Part shown: positions 1 through 8,327 of the stretch, one piece after another | Layout of the letters: every line of letters starts with the position of its first letter | How positions within the stretch are numbered: the stretch's first letter is position 1 | Virus record (IMG/VR): IMGVR_UViG_3300034198_003083 | Location: 1-24,623 of that record | Origin: a virus | Strand: one strand, 5' to 3' | Length of the DNA stretch: 24,623 bases | The notes under the pieces: model-generated | What the model saw: the letters and a program-made list of their open reading frames with translations, nothing else | What the model was told of the DNA's origin: nothing | Databases searched by the model: none | Program-made: the position numbers and the translations under genes

Positions 1-21
1 TGCTAATAAGGAGATCTGATT

Positions 22-372
22 ATGGTGGAGATTAACGACCACAGTTTCATACAGACCGTTTCACTAGTTGCGTTAGCAGTCGTTGCTTTCTCAGTTGGAA
101 TTCAAAAATTGTTAAAAGACTGGAAAAGTACTAATGCGGAAACTAGTGTTATTACATTAATGCATACAGAGCTAGAGCGCATGAGTGAACAAAACGGCTT
201 ACTAGCAACCGAATTAAATCGCTTACAACAAGAAATGATTCTTTTAAATTCTCAACTAGCACAGTTATGCCTTGAGAATCAGCAACTACAAACCGAAGTT
301 GTAGCTCTAACAGAAGAAGTAAATAAATTTAGAGTGTCGGCTACTCTTGCGGCAGCAAAGAAAGTAAGGTAA
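22..372 (+). CDS. Small membrane-anchored coiled-coil protein
   Basis: A 116-residue protein of unknown function. One hydrophobic segment (about residues 12-29, VSLVALAVVAFSVGI) is followed by a long predicted coiled coil (about 47-103) rich in Leu, Glu and Gln with heptad-like spacing (LERMSEQNGLLATELNRLQQ and onward). The C-terminus is basic (AAAKKVR). The start has a strong ribosome-binding site (AAGGAG) 8 bases upstream. The layout, one membrane helix then a helical rod, is shared by i-spanins and other small phage membrane proteins. However, the convincing spanin pair lies at the far end of the window, so a spanin role here is unlikely. Its closeness to the next gene (4 bases) places it in the structural operon. 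The first bases of the window (TAATAA at 4-9) look like the end of an upstream gene. Confidence 0.8.
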   Translation: MVEINDHSFIQTVSLVALAVVAFSVGIQKLLKDWKSTNAETSVITLMHTELERMSEQNGLLATELNRLQQEMILLNSQLAQLCLENQQLQTEVVALTEEVNKFRVSATLAAAKKVR

Positions 373-376
373 TATA

Positions 377-973
377 ATGGAACCAGCAAAGATTAATTAT
401 AAAATTTACCAAGGTAGTACATTTGAAGAGACTCTTCGCTGGGAGTCCGAAACAAAACAATATGTGCCGATTTCAGGCATTAGTCAAACAGCCCCATGCG
501 TAATTACTACTAGCGGAACTCATAGTGTGCCAGTAAACTGGCGAGTACGAGTAACTGGTGTTAATGGCATGAAAGATATTAACACCATTGCAGATGATGC
601 ATACTATCTAGTAACTAGTAAGACTTCGAATTCGATAACCCTAAACCAGGTAAATTCGGCAGCATACGGAGCATACGCTAGCGGAGGTATTTTATCTTGG
701 AATACCCCTATACCCTTAGCTGGGTACACTGCACAAATGCAGATTCGTGAAACTTTAGAATCTACAACAGTTATTGCAGAGTTGACCACAGCCAATAATG
801 GTATTATAATTGATCCAGTAAATTTTACTATTCAAATGAAATTGTCATCAGCAGCTACACGTGCTTTTACTTTTGACGCAGCTGTTTATTCAATGGAATT
901 AACAGACAACCAAGGAACTGTATACCCTTTCTTAAGCGGAAGTATTAGCTTAACCAAGGAGGTTACACGATGA
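377..973 (+). CDS. Tail-associated beta-sandwich protein with FCCH-like insertion
   Basis: 198 residues. The outer parts match a common unnamed phage tail/baseplate family. At the N-terminus is 'YKIYQGSTFEETLRW'. After residue 110 come 'AGYTAQMQIRETLESTTVIAELTT', a 'GIIIDPVNFTIQMKLSSAATRAF' strand and a final 'YSMELTDNQGTVYPFLSGSISLTKEVTR'. Residues about 38-108 interrupt this fold with a segment of the form 'ITTSGTHSVPV...VRVTGVNGMKDINTIADDAYYLVTSKTSNSITLNQ...YASGG'. That pattern resembles the E1-type FCCH beta-barrel inserted in many phage tail proteins. Family recognition is from pattern memory, not a search. The TGA stop overlaps the next start (ATGA), so translation is probably coupled. 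Confidence 0.85.
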   Translation: MEPAKINYKIYQGSTFEETLRWESETKQYVPISGISQTAPCVITTSGTHSVPVNWRVRVTGVNGMKDINTIADDAYYLVTSKTSNSITLNQVNSAAYGAYASGGILSWNTPIPLAGYTAQMQIRETLESTTVIAELTTANNGIIIDPVNFTIQMKLSSAATRAFTFDAAVYSMELTDNQGTVYPFLSGSISLTKEVTR

Positions 974-1233
974 CAACAGAAATAATCATAACCGAAGTTA
1001 ATAACGCGGTTATAATTGAACGCAAAGAACCAGTAGTTGTTTCTTCGCAATCACAAACAAAAATAGTGGTAGGGGGTATGATTGGCCCCCACGTTACTAC
1101 TCTAAGAGGTCTATCAGATATGGATCTAACCGATTTAACTGGCGGAAGCTTATTAGTTTATAATGCCGGAACAGAAAAATGGACAGCAACCACTATGCTT
1201 GATCAGCAAGTGGTTGATGCAGGTCAGTTTTAA
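970..1233 (+). CDS. Small phage structural protein
   Basis: 87 residues, with the start overlapping the stop of the previous gene by 4 bases. The N-terminal half is beta-rich and hydrophilic (EIIITEVNNAVIIERKEPVVVSS). The C-terminal half has the phage fibre phrase 'LRGLSDMDLTDLTGGSLLVYNAGTEKWTATTMLDQQ' and ends in VDAGQF. Such 'LSDVDLT.L..GS.LVYN...KW' segments are common in tail-fibre proteins, where they precede repeats. It is probably a small virion or fibre-connector subunit. No enzymatic motif is seen. The Asp-x-Gly-x-Phe end recurs in the next gene (IDGGSF). Confidence 0.8.
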   Translation: MTTEIIITEVNNAVIIERKEPVVVSSQSQTKIVVGGMIGPHVTTLRGLSDMDLTDLTGGSLLVYNAGTEKWTATTMLDQQVVDAGQF

Positions 1234-1245
1234 AGGAACATAATT

Positions 1246-3183
1246 ATGTCTATCTTAAGAATTAAACGTAGTGTTACTACAGGTAACCCCCCGGTACTCG
1301 CACAAGGCGAACTAGCTTACTCAGCTTTTCCAGGTGATGGTGGTGATCGCTTATACATCGGTATGGGTACTGAAACCAACTTTAATGCTGTAAACCATAT
1401 TATTATTGGCGGTAAGCGTTATACTGATATGGTTGACGCAGCTACTAATGTGGGCACAAACAATACTTTAGTAAAACGCGACGGAGCAAATACTGCATAT
1501 TTAAACATTATTGGTAATGTTACTGGTAGTGTTACTGGTGGTATTAGCGGAGATGTAACAGGTAATGTAATTGGTAACGTAACTGGTAATGTTACAGGAA
1601 ATATAACAAGTACTGGAGCAAGCTCATTTACTAATGCAACGATTACTGGTGGTAGCATCAACGGTACAGCTATTGGCGCTACAGCAGCTTCTACAGTTAC
1701 TGGTACTACAATTACTGCTACTACAGGATTTGTTGGTAATGTAACTGGTAACGTTACAGGAAATGTAACTGGTAATGTAACTGGTAATTTAACTGGCGAC
1801 GTTTTAGCAACAGATGTTACTGCAAGCTCTTTAACAGAAGGTCGTATTGTATTTTCTGATGCTGCTGGTAAATTAATTGACGATGGCGAGTTAAATTACA
1901 ATGCTACTACAAATACATTAAGCACAGGTATTATCAGTTTAACAGGGGGCATATCCTCTGTAGATGTTACTGCAAGTTCTTTAACAGCAGGTCGTGTTAC
2001 CTTTGCTGGTACTGCTGGTAAGTTAGTAGATAATTCTGGCTTAACTTTTGCTAGCGGAGTGTTAACTTCTACAGGCGGTTTTGCAGGTAACATAACTGGT
2101 AATATTACTGGTAACGTAACGGGTAATGCAGATACTGCAACTAGTTGGTTAAACTCTCGTAACCTTAGCTTAACTGGTGATGCTACTGCCACTCTTTCAA
2201 ATGTTAACGGATCTGCAAATGTTTCAGCAGCCCTTACATTAGCAACTGTAAACAGTAATTTAGGTAGCTTTGGTTCTGCAACAGCAATCCCAATAGTCAC
2301 AGTTAATGAAAAAGGTTTAGTAACTGCAGTAAGCACAGCAAATATTGCAACTACCCTTAATGTTAGCGGTACAACAGGTACTGATTCAATAAGCTTATTA
2401 TCAGATACTCTTTCAGTCGTTGGTGGACAGGGTGTTGAAACCACAGTTACTAATAACACTATTACAGTTGCTTTAGCTGGTAGTGCCACCATGACCGCTC
2501 TGACTCTTACCGGAGCACTAGCAGCAAATGCAGTTACAGTTGCTACTACACTTAGTGCTGGTAACACAAATGTTAATGATCTTACTGTTGGTGGTAACGC
2601 AATCGTTACCGGAAACTTAACAGTTAATGGTACAATGACTACTGTAAGTTCTACAACAGTTACAATTGCTGATAAAAACTTACAATTAGCACCAGCTGCA
2701 AACACAGCAATTTTAAGCGACGGCGGTGGTTTAACAGTAGGTACTACTTTAGATGGATTTACAGCAGCAAGTTTAACATATTCAGCTATTGATAATCGTT
2801 GGAATTTAAACAAAGACCTTACCGTTGCTAATGTTTACGGTGCTTTAGTTGGTAATGCTTCAACAGCTACTAAGTGGGCTACTGCTCGCAATCTAACTTT
2901 AACTGGTGATGCATCAGCTACAATCTCTAGTGTAGATGGCTCAGCAAATGTTTCAGCTGCACTTACATTAGCAACTGTTAATAGTAATATTGGAAGTTAC
3001 GGAGATTCAGTAACAGTTCCTAACTTTACAATTAATGCAAAAGGTTTAGTAACTGCTGCAGGCAGCACAGCAATCCCATTTGCTTCTACTAGCGTAAAAG
3101 GTTTAGCAAGTTTTGATTCTGAGCAGTTTACTATTACTTCAGGTGCAGTAACTTTAACAGCAATTGATGGCGGATCGTTTTAA
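1246..3183 (+). CDS. Tail fibre protein with NVTGN repeats
   Basis: 645 residues, preceded by AAAGGA. The N-terminus (residues 1-65: 'LRIKRSVTTGNPPVLAQGELAYSAF...DRLYIGMGTE') matches the head-binding domain that starts many phage fibres (Mtd_N-like, 'LAxGELAY...DrLyIG'). Three runs of Gly-Asn-Val-Thr repeats follow (about residues 90-120, 164-185, 281-294), as in beta-structured fibre shafts. Two 'VTASSLT.GR..F...AGKL.D' units occur at about 190-280. Two long near-copies starting 'RNL(S/T)LTGDA' occur at about 305-367 and 548-611, each with 'GSANVSAALTLATVNSN(L/I)GS(F/Y)G' and 'KGLVTA'. The protein ends in AIDGGSF. Very Ser/Thr/Gly/Ala-rich composition and no catalytic motif support a long trimeric fibre. 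The reverse-strand open frames beneath it arise from the same repetitive codons. Confidence 0.9.
   Translation: MSILRIKRSVTTGNPPVLAQGELAYSAFPGDGGDRLYIGMGTETNFNAVNHIIIGGKRYTDMVDAATNVGTNNTLVKRDGANTAYLNIIGNVTGSVTGGISGDVTGNVIGNVTGNVTGNITSTGASSFTNATITGGSINGTAIGATAASTVTGTTITATTGFVGNVTGNVTGNVTGNVTGNLTGDVLATDVTASSLTEGRIVFSDAAGKLIDDGELNYNATTNTLSTGIISLTGGISSVDVTASSLTAGRVTFAGTAGKLVDNSGLTFASGVLTSTGGFAGNITGNITGNVTGNADTATSWLNSRNLSLTGDATATLSNVNGSANVSAALTLATVNSNLGSFGSATAIPIVTVNEKGLVTAVSTANIATTLNVSGTTGTDSISLLSDTLSVVGGQGVETTVTNNTITVALAGSATMTALTLTGALAANAVTVATTLSAGNTNVNDLTVGGNAIVTGNLTVNGTMTTVSSTTVTIADKNLQLAPAANTAILSDGGGLTVGTTLDGFTAASLTYSAIDNRWNLNKDLTVANVYGALVGNASTATKWATARNLTLTGDASATISSVDGSANVSAALTLATVNSNIGSYGDSVTVPNFTINAKGLVTAAGSTAIPFASTSVKGLASFDSEQFTITSGAVTLTAIDGGSF
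1513..1800 (+). repeat. GGTAAYGTTACT-type 15-bp repeats coding GNVTG units
   Basis: Two clusters of direct repeats within the fibre gene encode Gly-Asn-Val-Thr-Gly units, roughly every 12-15 bases. The first cluster spans about 1513-1611 and the second 1735-1800. A shorter third run lies at 2086-2127. Synonymous third-base changes between copies indicate selection on the protein rather than recent DNA amplification. Confidence 0.75.
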
Positions 3184-3188
3184 TTAAA

Positions 3189-3220
3189 GGGAGACTTCTA
3201 TAAGTTTCCCCATCCTTTTT
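3189..3220 (+). terminator. Hairpin terminator after the first fibre gene
   Basis: An inverted repeat GGGAGACTT / AAGTTTCCC (9 pairs, one G-U) with loop CTAT lies at 3189-3210. A T5 run follows at 3216-3220. It sits just after the TAA of the 645-residue fibre and before the AGGG ribosome site of the next gene. It is probably an intrinsic terminator or attenuator. The five-base gap between stem and T-run makes it weaker than the one at 22236. Confidence 0.6.
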
Positions 3221-3230
3221 AGGGCTAACT

Positions 3231-6200
3231 ATGGCAACAAATAAGATTATTCTTAAGAAATCTGCGGTATCAGGGAAAGTACCCTTAACCACAGATCTCG
3301 ACTATGGCGAGTTAGCCGTTAATTATACAGATGGCAAAATCTATTTTAAATCATCAAGCAACGAAGTAAAGTATTTTAAAGACATACTTAGACTTGATGA
3401 TTTATTAGACGTAAACATTGTAAATCCAGTAGTAGGACAATCACTACAGTATACTGGCACTGAATGGATTAATAGTAATAATAGCGGAAATATTCCGTTT
3501 AGCGCAACTACAAGACAGTATATAGCAGATGGATCAAATGTTACTTTTGCAATTAGCAGTGGTCTAGGTTTTAGTAATATTTTAGTTTTTATGGGCGGAA
3601 TTGCCCAATCTAGTACTGATTACGCAGTAGTAAATAGTAATGTAATATTTAATATTGCTCCTCCAGCAGGATTGCAGGTAGTAATCAGAGAAATATCTGG
3701 GTATGGAGAAGTAGGCCCTACAGGTGCTGCATCTACTGTTGTAGGACCTACGGGCCCTACAGGTCCTCAAGGTATTCAAGGAGCTGCATCAACAGTAACA
3801 GGTCCTACAGGTGCACAAGGGACTCAAGGTGTTACAGGTCCAACAGGTGCGCAAGGTATACAAGGAATTCAAGGAATTCAAGGTGTTACAGGTCCAACAG
3901 GTGCAGAAGGTATTCAAGGTCCTACAGGTGCTCAAGGGATTCAAGGTGTTACAGGCCCTACAGGAATTCAAGGAATTCAAGGAATTCAAGGTATTGTAGG
4001 CCCAACAGGTGCTCAAGGAATTCAAGGAATTCAAGGTGTTACAGGCCCAACAGGTGCACAAGGTGATCAAGGTATTCAGGGTGTTGTAGGCCCAACAGGT
4101 GCTCAAGGAATTCAAGGAATTCAAGGAATTCAAGGAATTCAAGGTGTTACAGGCCCCACAGGTATTCAAGGTGTTGTAGGTCCTACAGGTGCTCAAGGGA
4201 TTCAAGGTGTTACAGGCCCCACAGGTGCTCAGGGTATTCAAGGTATTCAAGGACCAACAGGAGCTGACTCAACAGTAGCAGGTCCAACAGGTCCTCAAGG
4301 TCCTACAGGTTCAGAAGGAACAGGATTTCCTTTTTCCATAGGTATTAAAAGATTTATTGGTAACGGTACTACAGCAGATTATACTATTGATAGTGGTTTT
4401 ACTATCAATAATCTTATGGTCGCTGTAAACGGTATTTTATTTGACCCAACTGTAGAATACACACTTTCCGGAACTACACTTTCATTTGCTACAGCCCCTG
4501 CTAATAATTCTGAAATTATTATAAGACAGATGCGTGGAGATGGAGCTACAGGCCCAACAGGTGTTCAGGGCCCAACAGGTGTAGGTCCAACAGGTGCACA
4601 AGGTATTCAAGGAATACAAGGTATACAAGGAATAACTGGTCCTACAGGATCACAAGGTATTCAAGGTCCTACAGGTTCTACTGGTTTAGGTTTTGCAATT
4701 GCAAAAATATATGCAAGCGTAGCTGCTTTAACAGCTGATACTGCACCAACAGGAATTGTTGCAGGTCAGTTTGCAATTATTGATACAGGTAATGTAGAGA
4801 ATCCAGACGATTCAAAACTGTATTTATGGAATGGCACAGCATATACATATACAACAGACCTTAGCGGAGCTAGCGGACTACAAGGTCCTGTAGGTCCAAC
4901 AGGTGCTCAAGGAATTCAAGGAGCTGCATCAACAGTAACAGGTCCCACAGGTGCTCAAGGTGTTACAGGTCCCACAGGTGCTCAAGGTATACAAGGTATA
5001 CAAGGTGATCAAGGTATTCAAGGTGTTACAGGTCCAACAGGTACACAAGGTATTCAAGGTCCTACAGGTGCTGACTCAACAGTAGTAGGTCCAACAGGTG
5101 CACAAGGTGCACAAGGTATTCAAGGTATTCAAGGTGTTACAGGTCCTACAGGTGCTCAAGGTATTCAAGGTGTTACAGGTCCAACAGGTGCACAAGGAAT
5201 TCAAGGTGTTGTAGGTCCTACTGGTTCACAAGGTACACAAGGAATTCAAGGAATTCAAGGAATTCAAGGTGTTACAGGCCCAACAGGTGCTCAAGGACCT
5301 ACAGGTGCTGATTCAACAGTAGCAGGTCCTACAGGTGCACAAGGTACACAAGGTCCTACAGGTCCCACAGGTGCACAAGGTATCCAAGGTATTGCAGGTG
5401 CTGATTCAACAGTAGCAGGTCCTACAGGTGCTGTAGGTCCTACTGGTTTACAAGGTATTGCAGGACCTACAGGTGCTCAAGGTATTCAGGGTGTTCAGGG
5501 CTTACAAGGTATTCAAGGACCTATAGGTAACGGATTCCCTTTTATAATTACTACTAAAACTTATACAGGGGATGGCACTACTACTAGTTTTACTATTGAT
5601 AGTGGATATACTGTTGACAGTATAATAGTTATTTCTAATGGTTTAGTATTAAAACCAACAACAGATTATACGCTAAGTGGAACAACATTAACGTTTACAG
5701 CAGCACCTTTTACTGGTGAAGAACTTGTTGTTAGACAAATGATTGGTGACGGTCCTACAGGCCCAACAGGTCCCTCAATTGATTTAACTAACGTTAGTAG
5801 CCATATTATACCTGCATTAGATCAAGTATATAATATTGGTTCTGCAACAAAACGTTGGAACACTGGTTATTTTGCTGCTAATACAATCGACCTAGGCGGT
5901 ACGCCAATTAGTGTTAGTAATGGATTTTTATCTGTTGGTGGTCAGAGTATTGGTTATGGCGCTACAGGTCCTACAGGTCCAACAGGTGCACAAGGTATTC
6001 AAGGTATTCAAGGAGCTGACTCAACAGTAGCAGGTCCTACAGGTGCTACAGGTATTCAAGGGCCTCAAGGTATTCAGGGTACTCAAGGTGCTCAAGGTGC
6101 TCAAGGTATTGCAGGAGCTACAGGTCCTACCGGCAATCAAGGTGCTGCAGGAGCGATAGGTCCAACAGGTCCAACAGGTCCAACAGGTGCAACAGGTGCA

Positions 6201-8327
6201 CAAGGTATACAAGGTATTGTAGGACCTACAGGTTCTACTGGTCTTGGTTTTGCAATTGCAAAAATTTACGATAGCGTTGCTGCATTAGTTACAGACACAG
6301 CCCCTACAGGAATTGTAGCAGGTCAGTTTGCAATTATTAACACAGGAAGTGTTAACGACATAGACAATGCTAAGTTGTATCTTTGGAATGGTTCAACATA
6401 CACATATACTACTGATTTAAGCGGTGCAAGTGGTATTCAAGGCCCTCAAGGTATACAAGGTACTACAGGACCTACTGGTGCACAGGGCGATCAAGGTATT
6501 GCAGGACCTACTGGTTCACAGGGTATTCAAGGACCTACAGGTGCTCAAGGTACTGCAGGTCCTACAGGTTCACAAGGTGTTGCAGGTCCTACAGGATCAC
6601 AAGGTGCACAAGGTATTCAGGGTATTCAAGGTGCACAGGGCGATCAAGGTATTGCAGGTCCAACAGGTGCACAAGGTACTGTAGGCCCCACAGGATCACA
6701 AGGTATTCAAGGTCCAACAGGTGCTGACTCAACAGTTGCAGGACCTGCAGGTGCTCAAGGTATCCAAGGTCCTACAGGTGCTCAAGGTCCTACAGGTCCT
6801 ACAGGTTCACAAGGTATAACAGGCCCTACAGGTGCACAAGGTGTTGCAGGCCCTACAGGTGCTGACTCAATAGTCGCAGGCCCTACAGGTGCTCAAGGTA
6901 CTGCAGGTACTGCAGGTCCTACAGGTCCTACAGGTGCTCAAGGTACTGCAGGTACTGCAGGTCCTACAGGTGCTCAAGGTACTGCAGGTGCTGAAGGTAT
7001 CCAAGGTCCTACAGGTGCTCAAGGTATAACAGGTCCTACAGGATCACAAGGTATAACAGGTCCTACAGGATCACAAGGTATAACAGGTCCTACAGGATCA
7101 CAAGGTATCCAAGGTCCTACGGGATCACAAGGTGCTACAGGATCACAAGGTGCTACAGGTCCTACAGGATCACAAGGTATCCAAGGTGCTATAGGTGGCA
7201 CAGATTTTGTTTTTGACAATGTAGGGTTTAATTACTCAGTTACTGGTTTTGCAGATTCCACTTACCCAACACTAACTGTGGTTAGAGGACAATTATATTA
7301 CTTTAATTTAACTAATATAATGAGTGGTCATCCACTAGCTTTAAGATTAGCTAGTCAAGATACTTCTGTGGTGCCAGGTACTACTGGAAATGATCCAGTA
7401 AACGGTGTTTATGGTAATGGAACAGTAGCAACTATTGTAACATACAAAGTTCCTTTTGACGCTCCTTCAACAATATATTATCAATGTAAATTCCACCCTG
7501 GAATGATTGGTACAATTAATGTTGTTGATCTAGCGGGTGCTACAGGTCCTACAGGTTCACAAGGTATTGTAGGTCCTACAGGTTCACAAGGTACTGCAGG
7601 TTTAACAGGTGCTACAGGCCCTACAGGTTCACAAGGTATTGTAGGTCCTACAGGTTCACAAGGTACTGCAGGTTTAACAGGTGCTACAGGCCCTACAGGT
7701 GCACAAGGTATCCAAGGTATCCAAGGTATTGCAGGTCCTACAGGTGCTGCATCAACAGTTGCAGGCCCAACAGGCCCACCAGGTCCTCCTGGTACAGGCG
7801 GTAGTGGCGAAGGTATTACTGGACCTACAGGACCAACAGGTGCTCAAGGTTTAACTGGACCAACAGGTGCTACAGGTTTAACTGGACCTACAGGTGCTAC
7901 AGGAGTAGGTACTACAGGTCCTACAGGATCTACAGGACCAACAGGTGCTCAAGGACCTGCTGGTCAAAACGGCACAGCAACACTTTCACCAGCAACTACC
8001 ACAACTTTAGGTGGTATTAAAGTTGGTAATAATTTAACAATAACTGAAGATGGTACACTAAACGCACTAGCAGGTGGTGGTAGTGGGGGCGGTCTATCTG
8101 ACGCATTTAGCACTTTAGCAGTTAATGGGCAAACAAGTTTAGTAGCAACAGGACAATCAACGTTACAATTTGTTGCAGGACCTGGTATTATACTTAATAC
8201 CAACAACACAACAAGTCCAAAAAGTTTAACACTAACAAGTACACTTCAAGGAATCAATTTAGATGGCGGACGTCCTGATTCTGTTTATGGTGGTTTACCC
8301 TTAATTGATGGGGGAGGAGTAATTTAA
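3231..8327 (+). CDS. Giant collagen-like tail fibre with cupredoxin-like domain
   Basis: 1698 residues, with AGGG 6 bases before the start. The N-terminus ('[14 protein letters not shown]...[18 protein letters not shown]') is an anchoring domain of the fibre type. Most of the rest is Gly-x-y collagen-like repeat (GPTGAQG, GIQGIQG, GVTGPTG) in at least six tracts. Inserted globular units: beta modules at about 90-160, 366-438 and 769-841 ('YTGDGTT..FTIDSG...[18 protein letters not shown]'); two 'IAKIY.SVAAL' modules at 485-549 and 1004-1068; a '[15 protein letters not shown]' unit near 855-895; and a cupredoxin-like domain at 1323-1434. The end has '[23 protein letters not shown]', then '[19 protein letters not shown]', a known fibre ending. 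It forms a trimeric, flexible adhesive fibre outside the particle. TAATG joins it to the next gene. Confidence 0.93.
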   Translation: MATNKIILKKSAVSGKVPLTTDLDYGELAVNYTDGKIYFKSSSNEVKYFKDILRLDDLLDVNIVNPVVGQSLQYTGTEWINSNNSGNIPFSATTRQYIADGSNVTFAISSGLGFSNILVFMGGIAQSSTDYAVVNSNVIFNIAPPAGLQVVIREISGYGEVGPTGAASTVVGPTGPTGPQGIQGAASTVTGPTGAQGTQGVTGPTGAQGIQGIQGIQGVTGPTGAEGIQGPTGAQGIQGVTGPTGIQGIQGIQGIVGPTGAQGIQGIQGVTGPTGAQGDQGIQGVVGPTGAQGIQGIQGIQGIQGVTGPTGIQGVVGPTGAQGIQGVTGPTGAQGIQGIQGPTGADSTVAGPTGPQGPTGSEGTGFPFSIGIKRFIGNGTTADYTIDSGFTINNLMVAVNGILFDPTVEYTLSGTTLSFATAPANNSEIIIRQMRGDGATGPTGVQGPTGVGPTGAQGIQGIQGIQGITGPTGSQGIQGPTGSTGLGFAIAKIYASVAALTADTAPTGIVAGQFAIIDTGNVENPDDSKLYLWNGTAYTYTTDLSGASGLQGPVGPTGAQGIQGAASTVTGPTGAQGVTGPTGAQGIQGIQGDQGIQGVTGPTGTQGIQGPTGADSTVVGPTGAQGAQGIQGIQGVTGPTGAQGIQGVTGPTGAQGIQGVVGPTGSQGTQGIQGIQGIQGVTGPTGAQGPTGADSTVAGPTGAQGTQGPTGPTGAQGIQGIAGADSTVAGPTGAVGPTGLQGIAGPTGAQGIQGVQGLQGIQGPIGNGFPFIITTKTYTGDGTTTSFTIDSGYTVDSIIVISNGLVLKPTTDYTLSGTTLTFTAAPFTGEELVVRQMIGDGPTGPTGPSIDLTNVSSHIIPALDQVYNIGSATKRWNTGYFAANTIDLGGTPISVSNGFLSVGGQSIGYGATGPTGPTGAQGIQGIQGADSTVAGPTGATGIQGPQGIQGTQGAQGAQGIAGATGPTGNQGAAGAIGPTGPTGPTGATGAQGIQGIVGPTGSTGLGFAIAKIYDSVAALVTDTAPTGIVAGQFAIINTGSVNDIDNAKLYLWNGSTYTYTTDLSGASGIQGPQGIQGTTGPTGAQGDQGIAGPTGSQGIQGPTGAQGTAGPTGSQGVAGPTGSQGAQGIQGIQGAQGDQGIAGPTGAQGTVGPTGSQGIQGPTGADSTVAGPAGAQGIQGPTGAQGPTGPTGSQGITGPTGAQGVAGPTGADSIVAGPTGAQGTAGTAGPTGPTGAQGTAGTAGPTGAQGTAGAEGIQGPTGAQGITGPTGSQGITGPTGSQGITGPTGSQGIQGPTGSQGATGSQGATGPTGSQGIQGAIGGTDFVFDNVGFNYSVTGFADSTYPTLTVVRGQLYYFNLTNIMSGHPLALRLASQDTSVVPGTTGNDPVNGVYGNGTVATIVTYKVPFDAPSTIYYQCKFHPGMIGTINVVDLAGATGPTGSQGIVGPTGSQGTAGLTGATGPTGSQGIVGPTGSQGTAGLTGATGPTGAQGIQGIQGIAGPTGAASTVAGPTGPPGPPGTGGSGEGITGPTGPTGAQGLTGPTGATGLTGPTGATGVGTTGPTGSTGPTGAQGPAGQNGTATLSPATTTTLGGIKVGNNLTITEDGTLNALAGGGSGGGLSDAFSTLAVNGQTSLVATGQSTLQFVAGPGIILNTNNTTSPKSLTLTSTLQGINLDGGRPDSVYGGLPLIDGGGVI
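4683..4877 (+). repeat. '[11 protein letters not shown]' fibre module, copy 1
   Basis: This 65-codon unit runs from [16 protein letters not shown] through '[15 protein letters not shown]', 'LYLWNG' and '[12 protein letters not shown]'. It lies between collagen-like tracts. It recurs at 6240-6434, 19311-19505 and 20271-20465, in two different genes. Confidence 0.85.
6240..6434 (+). repeat. '[11 protein letters not shown]' fibre module, copy 2
   Basis: A second copy in the same gene ([19 protein letters not shown] ... [20 protein letters not shown]). It differs from copy 1 mostly in the middle ([13 protein letters not shown]). Confidence 0.85.
7197..7532 (+). other. Cupredoxin-like domain inside the collagen-like fibre
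   Basis: About 112 residues (1323-1434 of the 1698-residue protein) interrupt the Gly-x-y repeat. The N-terminal strands are followed by '[16 protein letters not shown]', then '[10 protein letters not shown]' (His1367), then '[19 protein letters not shown]' with Cys1419, His1422 and Met1425. This His ... Cys-x2-His-x2-Met order is the pattern of small blue-copper folds of the plastocyanin/halocyanin type ('YY.C..HPGM.GTI.V'). In classical plastocyanin the Met ligand lies slightly further from His, so the fourth ligand is uncertain. Similar sequences occur in other marine phage fibres, to my knowledge. Copper binding is inferred, not shown. Confidence 0.75.

Larger units (their letters stand above)
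3714..7973 (+). repeat. Collagen-like (Gly-x-y) coding repeat tracts
   Basis: Long runs of 9-bp units, mainly GGTATTCAA (GIQ) and GGTCCTACA (GPT), code for uninterrupted Gly-x-y triplets. The main tracts are 3714-4322, 4545-4682, 4878-5534, 5958-6239, 6435-7196 and 7535-7973. Some tracts hold nearly identical stretches at DNA level, for example ACAGGATCACAAGGTATAAC repeated at 7028-7090. Similar tracts occur at 8900-9049, 9269-9499, 19227-19310, 19506-19832, 20004-20270 and 20466-20735. They offer homology for recombination within and between fibre genes. Confidence 0.9.

Noticed and set aside
22-372. First small membrane/coiled-coil protein as an i-spanin
   Set aside because: No lipoprotein gene overlaps or follows it, and a better spanin pair is adjacent to the endolysin at 23330-24009.
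1896-2813. 305-residue open frame on the - strand under the NVTGN fibre
   Set aside because: It is an antisense reading of repetitive GGT/ACT/GCT codons. The low-complexity Val/Pro/Ala product has no domain, no ribosome-binding site and no - strand neighbours.
3789-4250. 153-residue - strand frame rich in 'NTLNSLNSL' and 'STCRTC'
   Set aside because: It is the mirror of the GGTATTCAA collagen repeats. The same Cys/Asn/Thr pattern appears opposite every Gly-x-y tract, so it is a composition artefact.
3714-7973. Regular repeats considered as a CRISPR array
   Set aside because: The period is 9 bases in frame with Gly-x-y coding. There are no unique spacers of about 30 bases and no cas genes.
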